From Sporichthyaceae bacterium (GTDB taxonomy: Bacteria; Actinomycetota; Actinomycetes; Sporichthyales; Sporichthyaceae): a stretch of 62,150 bases of DNA. The position numbers were made by a program, and so were the translations under genes. Below the pieces are notes generated by a model. That model saw only the letters and a list, made by a program, of their open reading frames with translations. It ran no database searches and was not told the DNA's origin. Location of the stretch: assembly GCA_036269075.1 (NCBI GenBank), contig DATASX010000080.1, forward strand, positions 1-62,150. The letters run 5' to 3'. Positions 25,982 through 34,720 of the stretch are shown here, one piece after another; the stretch's first letter is position 1, and each line of letters starts with the position of its first letter.

Positions 25982-27307
25982 GTGTTGCAAGCCCGGCTTG
26001 GCGCCCTGCTGCGCCGCCGGGCCGGTGCCGCCGGGCGGCGCGGAACCCGATCCGAGTCGCGGCTGGCTTGGCTGGACGTCCTGCGTGGTGTGGCGGCCCT
26101 GCTGGTCGTCTACGAGCACGTCGGCTACGTGGCGATGCCGCACGTCCGGGACTTCACCAACACCTGGGTGAGCGCCGGCGACGCCGGAGTCTTCCTGTTC
26201 TTCGCCGTCAGCGGCTACATCATCCCGGCGTCCCTGGAACGCAAGGGCAACGTCCGCGGCTTCTGGATCAGCCGCATCTTCCGGCTGTACCCGTTGTGGA
26301 TCTGCGTCTACGTGACCGTCATCGTGTTCCGGTACGAGGGTTGGTACAACTCCCACGACCGGGTGATCCACTCGCACCCCGCGGCCGCGCTGCTCGGCCA
26401 CGGGACGATGCTCCAGGATCTGCTCGGGGTCTACAACTCGATCAACGTGATGTGGTCGCTGTCCTACGAGATGGCGTTCTACCTGCTGGTGACGTGCCTG
26501 TTCGTGGCCGGCCTGCATCGGTTCAGCGCCCAGGTCGCGGTGCTGTTCGGACTTGCCGCGCTGGTGCTCGGGCAGACGCTGCCGATGCTGGTGATCACCG
26601 ACCGACTGGGGATGACGAAGGCCTCGGCGGCGGCCGCGGCGATCCTCCTGGTCGGAGTCGCCGGGGCGACCAGTCGGCGGCGACTGCTCGCCCTCCCCGC
26701 CGGGGTCCTGCTCGGCGCGACCGCGTTGGCGCTGCTGGCGCTGAACAGCCGGCTGTGGCCGTGGCAGAGCCTGCTCATCCCGGCGTACATGTTCCTGGGC
26801 ACCGCCGTGTACCGGGCCGAGCGTGGCCAGATCAAGGCCTGGAAAGCCGGCGCCGCCGCCGTCGCGGTGCTCGGCTGCGCCGTCGGGTCGGCGTTGATCG
26901 GCATGCTCCACCCCGGCCCGCACGCCGGGACGTTCGACGGCAACCGGCAGTACGTGTGCTCCTTGGCGCTGGCCGTCGCGGTGTTCGGCGCCGGCTTCGT
27001 GCTACGGCAGGCACACTTCCCGACGCCCCTGCAGTGGGTGGGGCGGATCAGCTACTCGACCTACCTGGTGCACCCGGTCCTCGGCGCGGTGTTCGCGCGG
27101 CAGTTGCGCAAGTACGGCGGGGCGCACGCAGCGCCGTCGCACCAGATTGGCGTGTTCCTGTTGTTCGTGACGGCCGTCCTGGCGCTGGGCAGCGTGACCT
27201 ACCTGGTGATCGAGGCGCCGAGCCAGCGGCTCGGCCACCGCCTCGCCGCTCACCGTCCCACCCCCACGCCACTCCCGGGCCGAGTTGGAACGGACGCGGC
27301 GGCCTGA
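25982..27307 (+). CDS. Acyltransferase-3 family membrane protein
   Basis: A 441-aa integral membrane O-acyltransferase with about ten TM segments. It opens with the family signature WLDVLRGVAALLVVYEHVGY (Arg and His of the R-x10-H motif) and has FFAVSGYIIP, RIFRLYPLW and, near the end, GRISYSTYLVHPVLG. Such enzymes move acetyl or succinyl groups onto exported sugars, peptidoglycan or antibiotics. The GTG start is 9 bp after the PAP2-like stop, so the two are cotranscribed. It is convergent with the GT-C gene. Confidence 0.9.
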   Translation: MLQARLGALLRRRAGAAGRRGTRSESRLAWLDVLRGVAALLVVYEHVGYVAMPHVRDFTNTWVSAGDAGVFLFFAVSGYIIPASLERKGNVRGFWISRIFRLYPLWICVYVTVIVFRYEGWYNSHDRVIHSHPAAALLGHGTMLQDLLGVYNSINVMWSLSYEMAFYLLVTCLFVAGLHRFSAQVAVLFGLAALVLGQTLPMLVITDRLGMTKASAAAAAILLVGVAGATSRRRLLALPAGVLLGATALALLALNSRLWPWQSLLIPAYMFLGTAVYRAERGQIKAWKAGAAAVAVLGCAVGSALIGMLHPGPHAGTFDGNRQYVCSLALAVAVFGAGFVLRQAHFPTPLQWVGRISYSTYLVHPVLGAVFARQLRKYGGAHAAPSHQIGVFLLFVTAVLALGSVTYLVIEAPSQRLGHRLAAHRPTPTPLPGRVGTDAAA

Positions 27308-27332
27308 CGCGGCGAAGGTCGTCACTCCGGTT

Positions 27333-28637
27333 TCAACTCTGCCCGTGGGGGGCCGCGGGGACGAGGCGATGGGCCGCCCGGGAAGGCCGGGTCCGCCGCG
27401 GTCCCGGCTGGGTCGCGGCCATGCACCCGATCAGCACCGCGATCACCGCTGCCGATCCGACGTACCACGAGCTCGCATAGTCCGTGTACAGCCGGCCGGA
27501 CTGGCTGAGCACCAGGTACCCGAACCCGGCGTACGCGCCGGCGACCAGATGGAACGGGACGGTCCAGCGGTTCGGGCGGGCGGTCTGGAAGGGCATCGGC
27601 CACACCAGGTACTGCGCGCCGAAGCCGGAGGTGACCACCAGGAAGGCCGACCCGAGGCAGGCCATCAACGTCACCGAGTCCGCCGAGCGCCAGCGCCAGA
27701 GCACGACGACCACGGCCAGCAGCATCAGCATTGTGCCGACCCGGTGCTGCTCGGGGCTGAGCTTCTGGCCGAACAGCGGGTCCGGGGCGATGCCCCGGAT
27801 CTTGTCCAGTACCGCGGTCCAGCCCCAGGTGCCGGTGATCGAGCGGTAGCCCTCCATGACCCTCGCGTCGCTGCCGAGGCTCGACCAGGCGGCGCCGGTC
27901 GTGATCGGCATCGTGACGAACAACAGCACCGGGACCGCGACCGCGCCGACCGTGATCTTGATCCGCGCCCGGGCGGAGTCCGCGCCCAGCAGCAGCGCGG
28001 GCAGGAACAGCGCGGGCCAGGTCTTGCTGCCGATCGCCAGGCCGAGCAGGATCCCGGCGGCCACGGGTCGCTGCCGGCGCAGGGCCAGCGCGGCCGCGGC
28101 GGCGAACATCAGGCAGAACGGCTCGACCTGACCGTGCACGCTCGAGATCAGGATCGCGGCCGGGTTGCAGGCGTACTGGAAGCGGCGCAGGGCCGGGTTG
28201 TTCTCCGGGTGGGTGAGCTTCCCGACCAGCACCGCGACCACGGTGTCCGCCCCGATGGGGGCCAGTTTCGAGGCCAGGTACCAGGGCAGGATGCCGTGCT
28301 TGGCGATCCAGTACATCCCGCCCAGCGGCCAGGCGTAGACCGGCAGATAGCTCCAGCCGCTGGAAACCATCGCCCCGGGCAACGAGGGGTTGTCGTTCTT
28401 GTGGTTCAACAGGTCCTGGTGGGCGAGTACCCGGCGGCCGACCTCGAAGAAGTAATGGAACGTGTCGTACGGCTGGATGTTGTAGGACACCAGCGCCATC
28501 TCGCCGCGCAGGGCCAGGGCCACCACGACCACCACCAGCAGCGACGGCCGCCACTGCTTCCGCTCGGCCACGATCATCAGGACCGCGGCGAGCAGGAGCA
28601 GCGAACCCTGCGGCGCGAAGACGTGCCAGTCGAACAC
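27333..28637 (-). CDS. GT-C type polyprenyl-phosphate-sugar glycosyltransferase
   Basis: A 434-aa multi-TM protein (about ten segments). The first extracytoplasmic loop has an Asp motif (YNIQPYDTFHYFFEVGRRVL), followed by NPAAILISSVHGQVEPF and AIGSKTWPALFLPALLL. This is the pattern of GT-C mannosyl-type transferases (GT87-like) that use polyprenyl-phosphate sugars. The GTG at 28637 is chosen because a GGAAGGGAAG Shine-Dalgarno precedes it; the frame upstream is Arg/Ser-rich. The donor may be made by the Ppm1-like enzyme at 24148. Acceptor unknown. Confidence 0.82.
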   Translation of the reverse strand: MFDWHVFAPQGSLLLLAAVLMIVAERKQWRPSLLVVVVVALALRGEMALVSYNIQPYDTFHYFFEVGRRVLAHQDLLNHKNDNPSLPGAMVSSGWSYLPVYAWPLGGMYWIAKHGILPWYLASKLAPIGADTVVAVLVGKLTHPENNPALRRFQYACNPAAILISSVHGQVEPFCLMFAAAAALALRRQRPVAAGILLGLAIGSKTWPALFLPALLLGADSARARIKITVGAVAVPVLLFVTMPITTGAAWSSLGSDARVMEGYRSITGTWGWTAVLDKIRGIAPDPLFGQKLSPEQHRVGTMLMLLAVVVVLWRWRSADSVTLMACLGSAFLVVTSGFGAQYLVWPMPFQTARPNRWTVPFHLVAGAYAGFGYLVLSQSGRLYTDYASSWYVGSAAVIAVLIGCMAATQPGPRRTRPSRAAHRLVPAAPHGQS

Positions 28638-28915
28638 CCGGTGATCTTCCCTTCCGCCCGACTGGCCGCGCCGCGAGAAGTATGCCGCCCAACCGTCTCC
28701 TGCCCCCATGCGACAGGACAGTGCGGGGGACAGATACGGCGCGGTGCTGCTGGTGCGGACGGGACACGCGGTAGCTGCAGGAACAATCCGACTTGTCTGA
28801 ATCGCGCGCTTTCGGGCACGTACGCTCTGCAAGACTGGGCAGCGGTCGGGCACTCGCGCCGAACTGAGCGGACCGCGTACCCGCGGTCCGCCCCGGCATC
28901 TAGGAGAAAAGCACC

Positions 28916-31261
28916 TTGAAGCGGTTGTTCGCTCGACCGTCCCAGGGCGCGTACTCGAACGGCAGCGCACCGCGCGCCGCCGAGTCGGGCTCCGGTCGGC
29001 ACCGCACCGGCACGGTCGCCTTCGACTCGGTGGGCACCGGTCTGAAGGTCGACGTCGAACCGGCCGGGGACCCGGAAGCTCCGACCAGCCAGGTCACGTC
29101 GCCGATCGGCACCGCCGAAGACCGCCGCGGCCGCGGCGTCGCGGCCGGTGCGCGGCTCGGGCAGGTGATGGCCCTACGGCGGACCGCACCGGCGATCTTC
29201 TGGATGTTCGCGCTCGGTCTGCTGCTGCGGCTGATCACGTTGGCCGCCTACTACCCGGCGCTGGAGTTCAACGGCGACTCGTTCTCCTACCTGTGGAACT
29301 CGGAGAACCTCACCCCTAACCTCTGGCACCCGCTGATCTACCCGATCTTCCTCAAGGGCCTGTCGGTCAGCCACCTGCTGGTTGCGGTGCCGGTCGTGCA
29401 GCACGCCCTGGGCCTGGCCACCGGGGTGCTGATCTACCGCCTGGTGCGGTCGTTCGGCGTCGGCGACCTCGGGTCGGCGCTGGCTGCCGCGCCGGTCCTG
29501 CTCGACGCCTTCCAGATCGACGTCGAGCATGTCGTGCTCAGCGAGGCGCTCTTCGAGATCCTGCTGGTCGGTGGGCTCTACCTGGTGCTGAAGCAGCGCC
29601 GGCCGCTGCCGGTCTACGCACTGGCCGGGGTGCTTCTCGGGCTGGCCACGCTGACCCGGACCGTGGCGTTGCCCTGCGCCCTGGTCGCGATCGTGGTCAT
29701 GCTGCTAATGCGCTGCGGCTGGAAGCCGATCGCCGCCACCACGGGTGCCCTCGCGGTGCCGCTGGTCGGGTACGCGCTGATGTTCCACTCGTACTACGGG
29801 CAGCTGGCCTGGACCAGCTACAGCGGCCGCGAGCTCTACGGCGAGGTCGCCCAGTTCGCGAAGTGCAACAAGCTCCCGGCCACCGACCAGGCACTGTGCC
29901 CGAGTGGCCCGTTGGGCCAGCGCGCGGGCAGCAACCAGTACACGTGGTCGCCCGGTTCGCTCATGCAGCGACTGCCGGACATCCCGCTGCGCACTCTGCC
30001 CGCCGACGCCACCGAGGCGCAGCTGCGCGCCGCCGGGGCCGCCCGGGGCGTGGCGATCAACCTGCGCGACGACAAGGTGGCCGGCACCTTCGCCCGCGAC
30101 GTCATCAAGAACCAGCCGGTCGACTACGCCCACTACGTGGTCTCGGTGCTCGCGCACTACTTCGAACCAGGCCGGCACACCGGACCCCGCGACTTCTCCG
30201 AGGTCTCCTGGCAGTTCCCCGCGCGCCTCGGCCCGCCGCCGCCGTGGAACATCGGCGTGGCCCGGATGGGTTTCGAGTCCGACGTCATCCAGCCGCGGAT
30301 GAGCCACAAGCTGGCCTCGGTGCTGCGCGGGTACCAGCGGTTCGCGTACACCCCCGGCCCGCTGCTGCTGTTCGGCGTCCTGATCGGGGCTTGGGGGGCA
30401 CTGAGCGGATGGCGCACCCGCAAGGGAATCCTCGCCGGGGCGTTCGTGCTGTGCGGGCTCGGCACGCTCTTGATGCCCTCGTTGGGCGCCGGGTTCGACT
30501 ACCGGTACGCGCTGCCCGCCCAGCTGTTCCTGCCGGCAGCGCTGGTTCTCGGCGTCAGCGTGATCCGGGAGGGGGCGCTGCGGCGGGCCGAGTCCCGGCC
30601 GTCGGCGGCGGCTCGGTTCTTCCAGGCCTGCGGGGACCGCCGTCGCGCGGCGCTGGCTGCCGGGACTGCCGCCGTCGTGCTGGTAGCGACGGCGAACGCG
30701 GCCGGTGCGCAGATGCTGCCCGGGAACAAGCAACGGGCCGGCGTCGTCGGCGCCATGGGTTCCACCCAGAAGACGGCCGGTGGGCAGGTCACGGTCACGG
30801 CCGGCCAGCCGACCCTGATGCACAAGTCGTGCTCGAAGGTGGGCCACCGGTGGCGGATCACCTGGTTGGTCACCTTCAACGTCAAGGTGAACCTGCTGCG
30901 CGGCCCGAAGCGCCTGGTCCAGGTCGACGACTTCGCACTCGACGGCGACAGGCGCGACCCGTTCAACCGGCCGGCGTCGACGAAGCGCCGCAGCGTGCTG
31001 CCCGACGCGGTGCTCTCGGCCGGGATGTCCCGCTCCGGGTTCGTCCAGTTCTTCCTCACCAGGCCCGACGGGACGCTTTTCTACAACACCGAGCCGGACG
31101 GGGGCCTGGCCGCATGGCAGTACGCCTTCCAGGCGCCGGCCGGGACCGATGCGCCGGGGACGATCTGCGTGCCGCCGCCGCCGGACGTGGCCGCCGCAAT
31201 GGCCGACGCGCCCTGGGGCGCGCCGCAGCCGCTGAGCACCGAGCCGGCCAAGGGCGACTGA
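28916..31261 (+). CDS. Large GT-C family (PMT/ArnT-like) membrane glycosyltransferase
   Basis: A 781-aa protein. An unusual ~90-residue cytoplasmic N-terminus precedes about ten TM segments and then a ~190-aa extracytoplasmic C-terminal domain with paired cysteines (HKSCSKVGHRW, TICVPPPP). The first outer loop carries FNGDSFSYLWNSEN, with the acidic residue expected in PMT/ArnT-type catalysis. Later loops contain CNKLPATDQALCPSG. The TTG start is well supported by AGGAG 9 nt upstream. It is divergent from the other GT-C gene across a 278-bp gap. It could glycosylate secreted proteins or lipoglycan; the substrate is not shown. Confidence 0.82.
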   Translation: MKRLFARPSQGAYSNGSAPRAAESGSGRHRTGTVAFDSVGTGLKVDVEPAGDPEAPTSQVTSPIGTAEDRRGRGVAAGARLGQVMALRRTAPAIFWMFALGLLLRLITLAAYYPALEFNGDSFSYLWNSENLTPNLWHPLIYPIFLKGLSVSHLLVAVPVVQHALGLATGVLIYRLVRSFGVGDLGSALAAAPVLLDAFQIDVEHVVLSEALFEILLVGGLYLVLKQRRPLPVYALAGVLLGLATLTRTVALPCALVAIVVMLLMRCGWKPIAATTGALAVPLVGYALMFHSYYGQLAWTSYSGRELYGEVAQFAKCNKLPATDQALCPSGPLGQRAGSNQYTWSPGSLMQRLPDIPLRTLPADATEAQLRAAGAARGVAINLRDDKVAGTFARDVIKNQPVDYAHYVVSVLAHYFEPGRHTGPRDFSEVSWQFPARLGPPPPWNIGVARMGFESDVIQPRMSHKLASVLRGYQRFAYTPGPLLLFGVLIGAWGALSGWRTRKGILAGAFVLCGLGTLLMPSLGAGFDYRYALPAQLFLPAALVLGVSVIREGALRRAESRPSAAARFFQACGDRRRAALAAGTAAVVLVATANAAGAQMLPGNKQRAGVVGAMGSTQKTAGGQVTVTAGQPTLMHKSCSKVGHRWRITWLVTFNVKVNLLRGPKRLVQVDDFALDGDRRDPFNRPASTKRRSVLPDAVLSAGMSRSGFVQFFLTRPDGTLFYNTEPDGGLAAWQYAFQAPAGTDAPGTICVPPPPDVAAAMADAPWGAPQPLSTEPAKGD

Positions 31262-31277
31262 GCGAGGGCAGCTCGGA

Positions 31278-32021
31278 TCAGGCGGACCCGGGCACGCGGC
31301 CCACGGCGAAGATCGACTGACCGAACGGCGGGTGCCGCTTCGCCTCGAGTTTCCGCGCGTTCGGGACCACGTACTTGTCCCACAGGCGCACCGTGGCACC
31401 GTCCTGCGGCGTCATCTTCAGCAGGCGCATGCCGACGAACCAGGCCGGTAGGCCGGGGGCGTTGACGTGGTGCATGCGTTCCACGCTCAGCCCGGCCGCC
31501 GCGTAGGCCTCGCGCAGTGTGCGCAGGCGGTACCGCCGGACGTGGCCGACCTGCAGGTCGAAGTGACTCATCGCGAACGGGAACGCCGGGACGAACATGA
31601 CCACCGCACCGCCCGGCCGCAGCAGGCGGTGCGCTGAGCGCAGCGCGCCGACGTGGTCCTCGATGTGCTCGAGCACGTTGATCGCCAGCAGCGCGGAGTG
31701 CTGCGCGTCGACCGGGGAGAGCACGTCGATGTCGCTGACCTCGACCCGGGAGTCGTCGCCGAAGCGGTTGGTCAGCAGCGCCCGCCGCGACGGGTCGATC
31801 TCGGACAGCGTGATCTTGGGCAGGCCGGCCGTCAGCCAGTCGGCGGCGTAGTCGCCGAGGCCGGGGCCGATCTCGATCGGGTGCTCACCCAGGTACGGCC
31901 GGACCAGGTCGCGGACCCAGGCGTGGTAGTTCACCGCGCTGTTCAGCGACTCCAGCGTGAACGACTGCAGCCCGGTGTCGTACTCGACCTCGTTCGACTT
32001 CGGGTGCTTGCCCTCGGACAC
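31278..32021 (-). CDS. Class I SAM-dependent methyltransferase
   Basis: A 247-aa enzyme with the SAM-binding glycine motif IEIGPGLGDYAA (about 49-60), the acidic ribose contact SEIDPS and LLAINVLEHIEDH, all typical of the Methyltransf_11 group. The GTG start is one base past the stop of the GT2 gene, so the two are cotranslated. It probably methylates a sugar or polyprenyl-linked intermediate produced with that glycosyltransferase; this is inferred from context. Confidence 0.88.
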   Translation of the reverse strand: MSEGKHPKSNEVEYDTGLQSFTLESLNSAVNYHAWVRDLVRPYLGEHPIEIGPGLGDYAADWLTAGLPKITLSEIDPSRRALLTNRFGDDSRVEVSDIDVLSPVDAQHSALLAINVLEHIEDHVGALRSAHRLLRPGGAVVMFVPAFPFAMSHFDLQVGHVRRYRLRTLREAYAAAGLSVERMHHVNAPGLPAWFVGMRLLKMTPQDGATVRLWDKYVVPNARKLEAKRHPPFGQSIFAVGRVPGSA

Positions 32022-32022
32022 T

Positions 32023-33171
32023 TCAGCGATCCCCGATCTGGGTCAGACTCAACGTGAACGAGACCAGCGCCACCTGGACCCCGGCCACCAGCAGCACCAT
32101 CCCGGCCAGCGGGACCCGCATGTCGCGGGCCGCCAGTTCACCGTAGCTGTGGTGCCGCCAGTGCAGCAGTGCGCCGACGAAGAAGGCGACGCCGGCCAGC
32201 GAGAGCAGCGCGCCGATGATCAGGCCCCACTCCAGGGTGAGCCGTTCCAGCACGCGTTCCAGCTTTGGACTTCGGGGTTGCAGGCCCAGATGGGTGGCGT
32301 ACGAGCGGGCGACCAGCGACAGCGCGGCGATCTGCGTGCCGATGATCAGCGAGGTGGCCGCGACTGTCATCGTCTGGGTCTCGAACGTCACATGGCCGAT
32401 CTTCACCGGGCCGAACAGCAACGCGACCGTGGCCACCGCCCCGATCAGCATCAACGCGTAGGCCGGGTACAGGAACAGCCACCGCGGGCTGAACGCCAGC
32501 AGGAACCGCAGGTGCCGCCAGCCGTCGCGCCAGGTGCGCAGGTGGGGCGGTCGCGAGCGGCCGTCGGGCTTGAGGGTGGTCGGGACCTCGGCGATCTTGT
32601 ACTTGCGCTGTGCGGAGCGGACCACCATCTCGCTGGCGAACTCCATGCCGGTGGTCTGCAGGCCGAGCTTGAGGATGCGCTCGCGACGGAACCCGCGCAG
32701 TCCGCAGTGGAAGTCGCCGATCGGCACCCGGAAGAACTTGCGACCGAGGTAGGACAGGACCGGGTTGCCGATGTACTTGTGCAGCCAGGGCATGGCCCCG
32801 GGCTCGATGCCGCCCTTGAACCGGTTGCCCATCACGATGTCGTTGCCCTCGAGCAGCGACTGGTAGAACGGGCCCAGGTTGTCCAGGGCGTAGCTGTCGT
32901 CGGCGTCGCCCATGATCACGAAGGGCGAGGTCGCGGCCTCGATACCGGCCCGCAGCGCGGCCCCGTAGCCGCGGATCGGGACGTCCACCACGCGGGCCCC
33001 GCAGCGCCGGGCGATGTCCTGCGAACCGTCGGTGCTGCCGTTGTCGGCGACGACGACTTCGCCGTCTATGCCGAGGTCGGCAATCGATTTCTGCGCCTTG
33101 CGGATGCAGATCTCCAGGGTCTCCGCCTCATTCAGGCACGGCAGAACCACTGTCAGCGCTTCCGACCCCAC
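32023..33171 (-). CDS. GT2 glycosyltransferase with C-terminal TM segments
   Basis: A 382-aa membrane-attached GT2 enzyme. The N-terminal GT-A domain has LTVVLPCLNEAETLE, VVVADNGSTDGSQDIA, the DxD-type MGDADDSY and DFHCGLRGFRRE. About four TM segments follow from residue ~235. Enzymes of this type make polyprenyl-phosphate sugars (GtrB/DPM-like). The GTG start has AAGGAG 9 nt upstream. It is coupled to the methyltransferase downstream. Confidence 0.9.
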   Translation of the reverse strand: MGSEALTVVLPCLNEAETLEICIRKAQKSIADLGIDGEVVVADNGSTDGSQDIARRCGARVVDVPIRGYGAALRAGIEAATSPFVIMGDADDSYALDNLGPFYQSLLEGNDIVMGNRFKGGIEPGAMPWLHKYIGNPVLSYLGRKFFRVPIGDFHCGLRGFRRERILKLGLQTTGMEFASEMVVRSAQRKYKIAEVPTTLKPDGRSRPPHLRTWRDGWRHLRFLLAFSPRWLFLYPAYALMLIGAVATVALLFGPVKIGHVTFETQTMTVAATSLIIGTQIAALSLVARSYATHLGLQPRSPKLERVLERLTLEWGLIIGALLSLAGVAFFVGALLHWRHHSYGELAARDMRVPLAGMVLLVAGVQVALVSFTLSLTQIGDR

Positions 33172-33271
33172 GCGCGAGGACTCCTTCGACCCGGTGTTTG
33201 GACGTTTGTCCAGCGTATCGGCCCGGACCGGCCGGATCGGCCATCCGAGGAACTACTCCGCAGGTGGCGGA

Positions 33272-33490
33272 TCAGACCGCGGCCGCGCGCAGTGCCTCGG
33301 CCAGATCGGCGGCGGCCAGCAGTTGGGCGGCCAGCTCGCGGGCACCGTCCGGTTCGAGCGAGAACTCCTCGTCGACGGTGACCACCCAGGGCTCGTCGGG
33401 CATGTTCTGGGCACGGGTGACGCCGCACCCCGGCCACAGATAAGTACTGGGCATCGGGGAGGTGATCAAGGTGGCGGGCAACGCGGTCAA
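33272..33490 (-). CDS. Small acidic protein, unknown function
   Basis: A 72-aa protein starting at TTG with GAGGAG 7 nt upstream. The N-terminal half has PSTYLWPGCGVTRAQNMPDEPWVV, then an acidic helix (DGARELAAQLLAAADLAEALRAAAV). No family recognised. The composition is protein-like rather than the Arg/Pro-rich shadow type, and it sits on the same strand as the GT2 gene, 100 bp upstream of it. Confidence 0.55.
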   Translation of the reverse strand: MTALPATLITSPMPSTYLWPGCGVTRAQNMPDEPWVVTVDEEFSLEPDGARELAAQLLAAADLAEALRAAAV

Positions 33491-33826
33491 GTCGTCACTC
33501 CTCGGTTGATGCGGTCCTTGGTCAGGATTGAACGCATGTTCCGTGGGCGCGGGGATTGGCCGTTCGCTCAAAGATCGATGGGCCGAAAGTTCGTCACCCA
33601 CACGGGCGTGGCGCCCCATCACGGCCTCCCGGCGGAGCTCGGGCACGGCGGCTTCATCGATTCAGCCTAGGTCGCACATCCGACAAAACCGGGCAGCCGC
33701 GCCCGTGCGCCGTGGGCCTACATAACGGCTCGGCGCGCGATCGCGCGCTTTGGCCCGCTGTTGTCCTCGAGATCGCTAACGTCTGGTGACGCGAAATTGA
33801 ATCACCAGCGACGGGGACCCGGCCGG
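33491..33826. other. 336-bp intergenic region
   Basis: No gene found between the 72-aa protein (minus) and the PAP2 gene (plus). It holds a short inverted repeat, CTGGTGA (33783-33789) with TCACCAG (33802-33808), ending 18 bp before the PAP2 ATG. This could be an operator or a leader hairpin. No convincing promoter hexamers. Confidence 0.5.
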
Positions 33827-34378
33827 ATGAATTACCACCTCTTCCGCACGATCAACGACTGGTCGGGCAACAGCGGGCTCGACGACCTGATGAAATTCGC
33901 CGCCAAGGACCTGCTTTTCCTGGTGTTCGCGGGCTTCGCGCTGCTGTGTGGACAGCGCTTGCGAGACAAGGACTACCGTCCGGTCGCGTTGGCGTTCGGC
34001 GGACTGGTGCTGACCTTCGCGTTCGCACAGATCGCGGCGAAGGTTCACACCGAGGCCAGGCCGTTCGTGACCCATCCCTCGGCGCACACGTTGATCTCGC
34101 ATGCCAAGGACCAGTCGTTCCCGAGCGACCACGCCACCGCGGCGTTCGGGATCGCCTTGGCGGTCGCGTTGTTCCTCTCCGTGCGTTGGGGCGCGCTGAT
34201 GTTCGTCCTGGGGTTGTGGATCGGGGTGGCCCGCATCTACGTCGGGGTGCACTACCCCGGTGACATCGCCGGCGCCCTGCTGGTGGCGGCGCTTGGTGTC
34301 GCGGTGATGGCGGTCATCGGGCGCTTCCTGCCCGACCTCGCGGCCGGGCCGGCCCCGAAGGCCATGGCCGGGCGCTGA
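33827..34378 (+). CDS. PAP2-family phosphatase, undecaprenyl-diphosphatase-like
   Basis: A 183-aa integral membrane protein with about five TM segments. The PAP2 motifs are KVHTEARPF, FPSDHATAAFG and ARIYVGVHYPGD, the PSDH form seen in BcrC-like undecaprenyl pyrophosphatases. It would recycle the lipid carrier used by the wall and glycan enzymes. The ATG at 33827 is preferred over an earlier frame start inside the inverted-repeat leader. This is the third PAP2-type protein in the window. Confidence 0.88.
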   Translation: MNYHLFRTINDWSGNSGLDDLMKFAAKDLLFLVFAGFALLCGQRLRDKDYRPVALAFGGLVLTFAFAQIAAKVHTEARPFVTHPSAHTLISHAKDQSFPSDHATAAFGIALAVALFLSVRWGALMFVLGLWIGVARIYVGVHYPGDIAGALLVAALGVAVMAVIGRFLPDLAAGPAPKAMAGR

Positions 34379-34386
34379 GCCCGGTG

Positions 34387-34428
34387 GGCTGCCTCGATCA
34401 GGCTGCCTCGATCAGGCTGCCTCGATCA
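34387..34428 (+). repeat. Three perfect tandem copies of a 14-bp unit
   Basis: GGCTGCCTCGATCA occurs at 34387-34400, 34401-34414 and 34415-34428. It starts 9 bp after the PAP2 stop. The last copy contains the stop codon of the small minus-strand gene. Confidence 0.95.
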
Positions 34429-34581
34429 GGCTGCGTGGCGCGGGCTGCTGCGCCGGCGGAACAGCCAGGCGAACATGCTCAGCCGGCTGTCCTTGGCCGG
34501 CGTCGGATCGTAGCCCGGCCACATCGGCTCGGTCTGCGCTCTCGGCCCTGGCGCCTTGAACAGATTGCCGTGCGTGCTCAC
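34426..34581 (-). CDS. Possible 51-aa basic-tailed small protein
   Basis: The frame reads VSTHGNLFKAPGPRAQT, then EPMWPGYDPTPAKDSRLSMFAWLFRRRSSPRHAA. It has a GGGGAG sequence 4 nt before the GTG. The short hydrophobic patch MFAWLF followed by Arg-rich sequence suggests membrane association. The frame extends upstream to 34674, so the start is uncertain. No family recognised. Confidence 0.4.
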   Translation of the reverse strand: MSTHGNLFKAPGPRAQTEPMWPGYDPTPAKDSRLSMFAWLFRRRSSPRHAA

Positions 34582-34720
34582 GTCGCTCCCCGAGAACTTG
34601 CAGCTGAAGTAGTGCCCCGCAGCGCAAGTTAGGGGAGCCGGCGGCGTGTCGCCGACGGTTCTGGAGAAGATCAACCGAACGTAGGACCCAGCTTTGCGCT
34701 GGCGCTGTCCGCTTTGTCGT

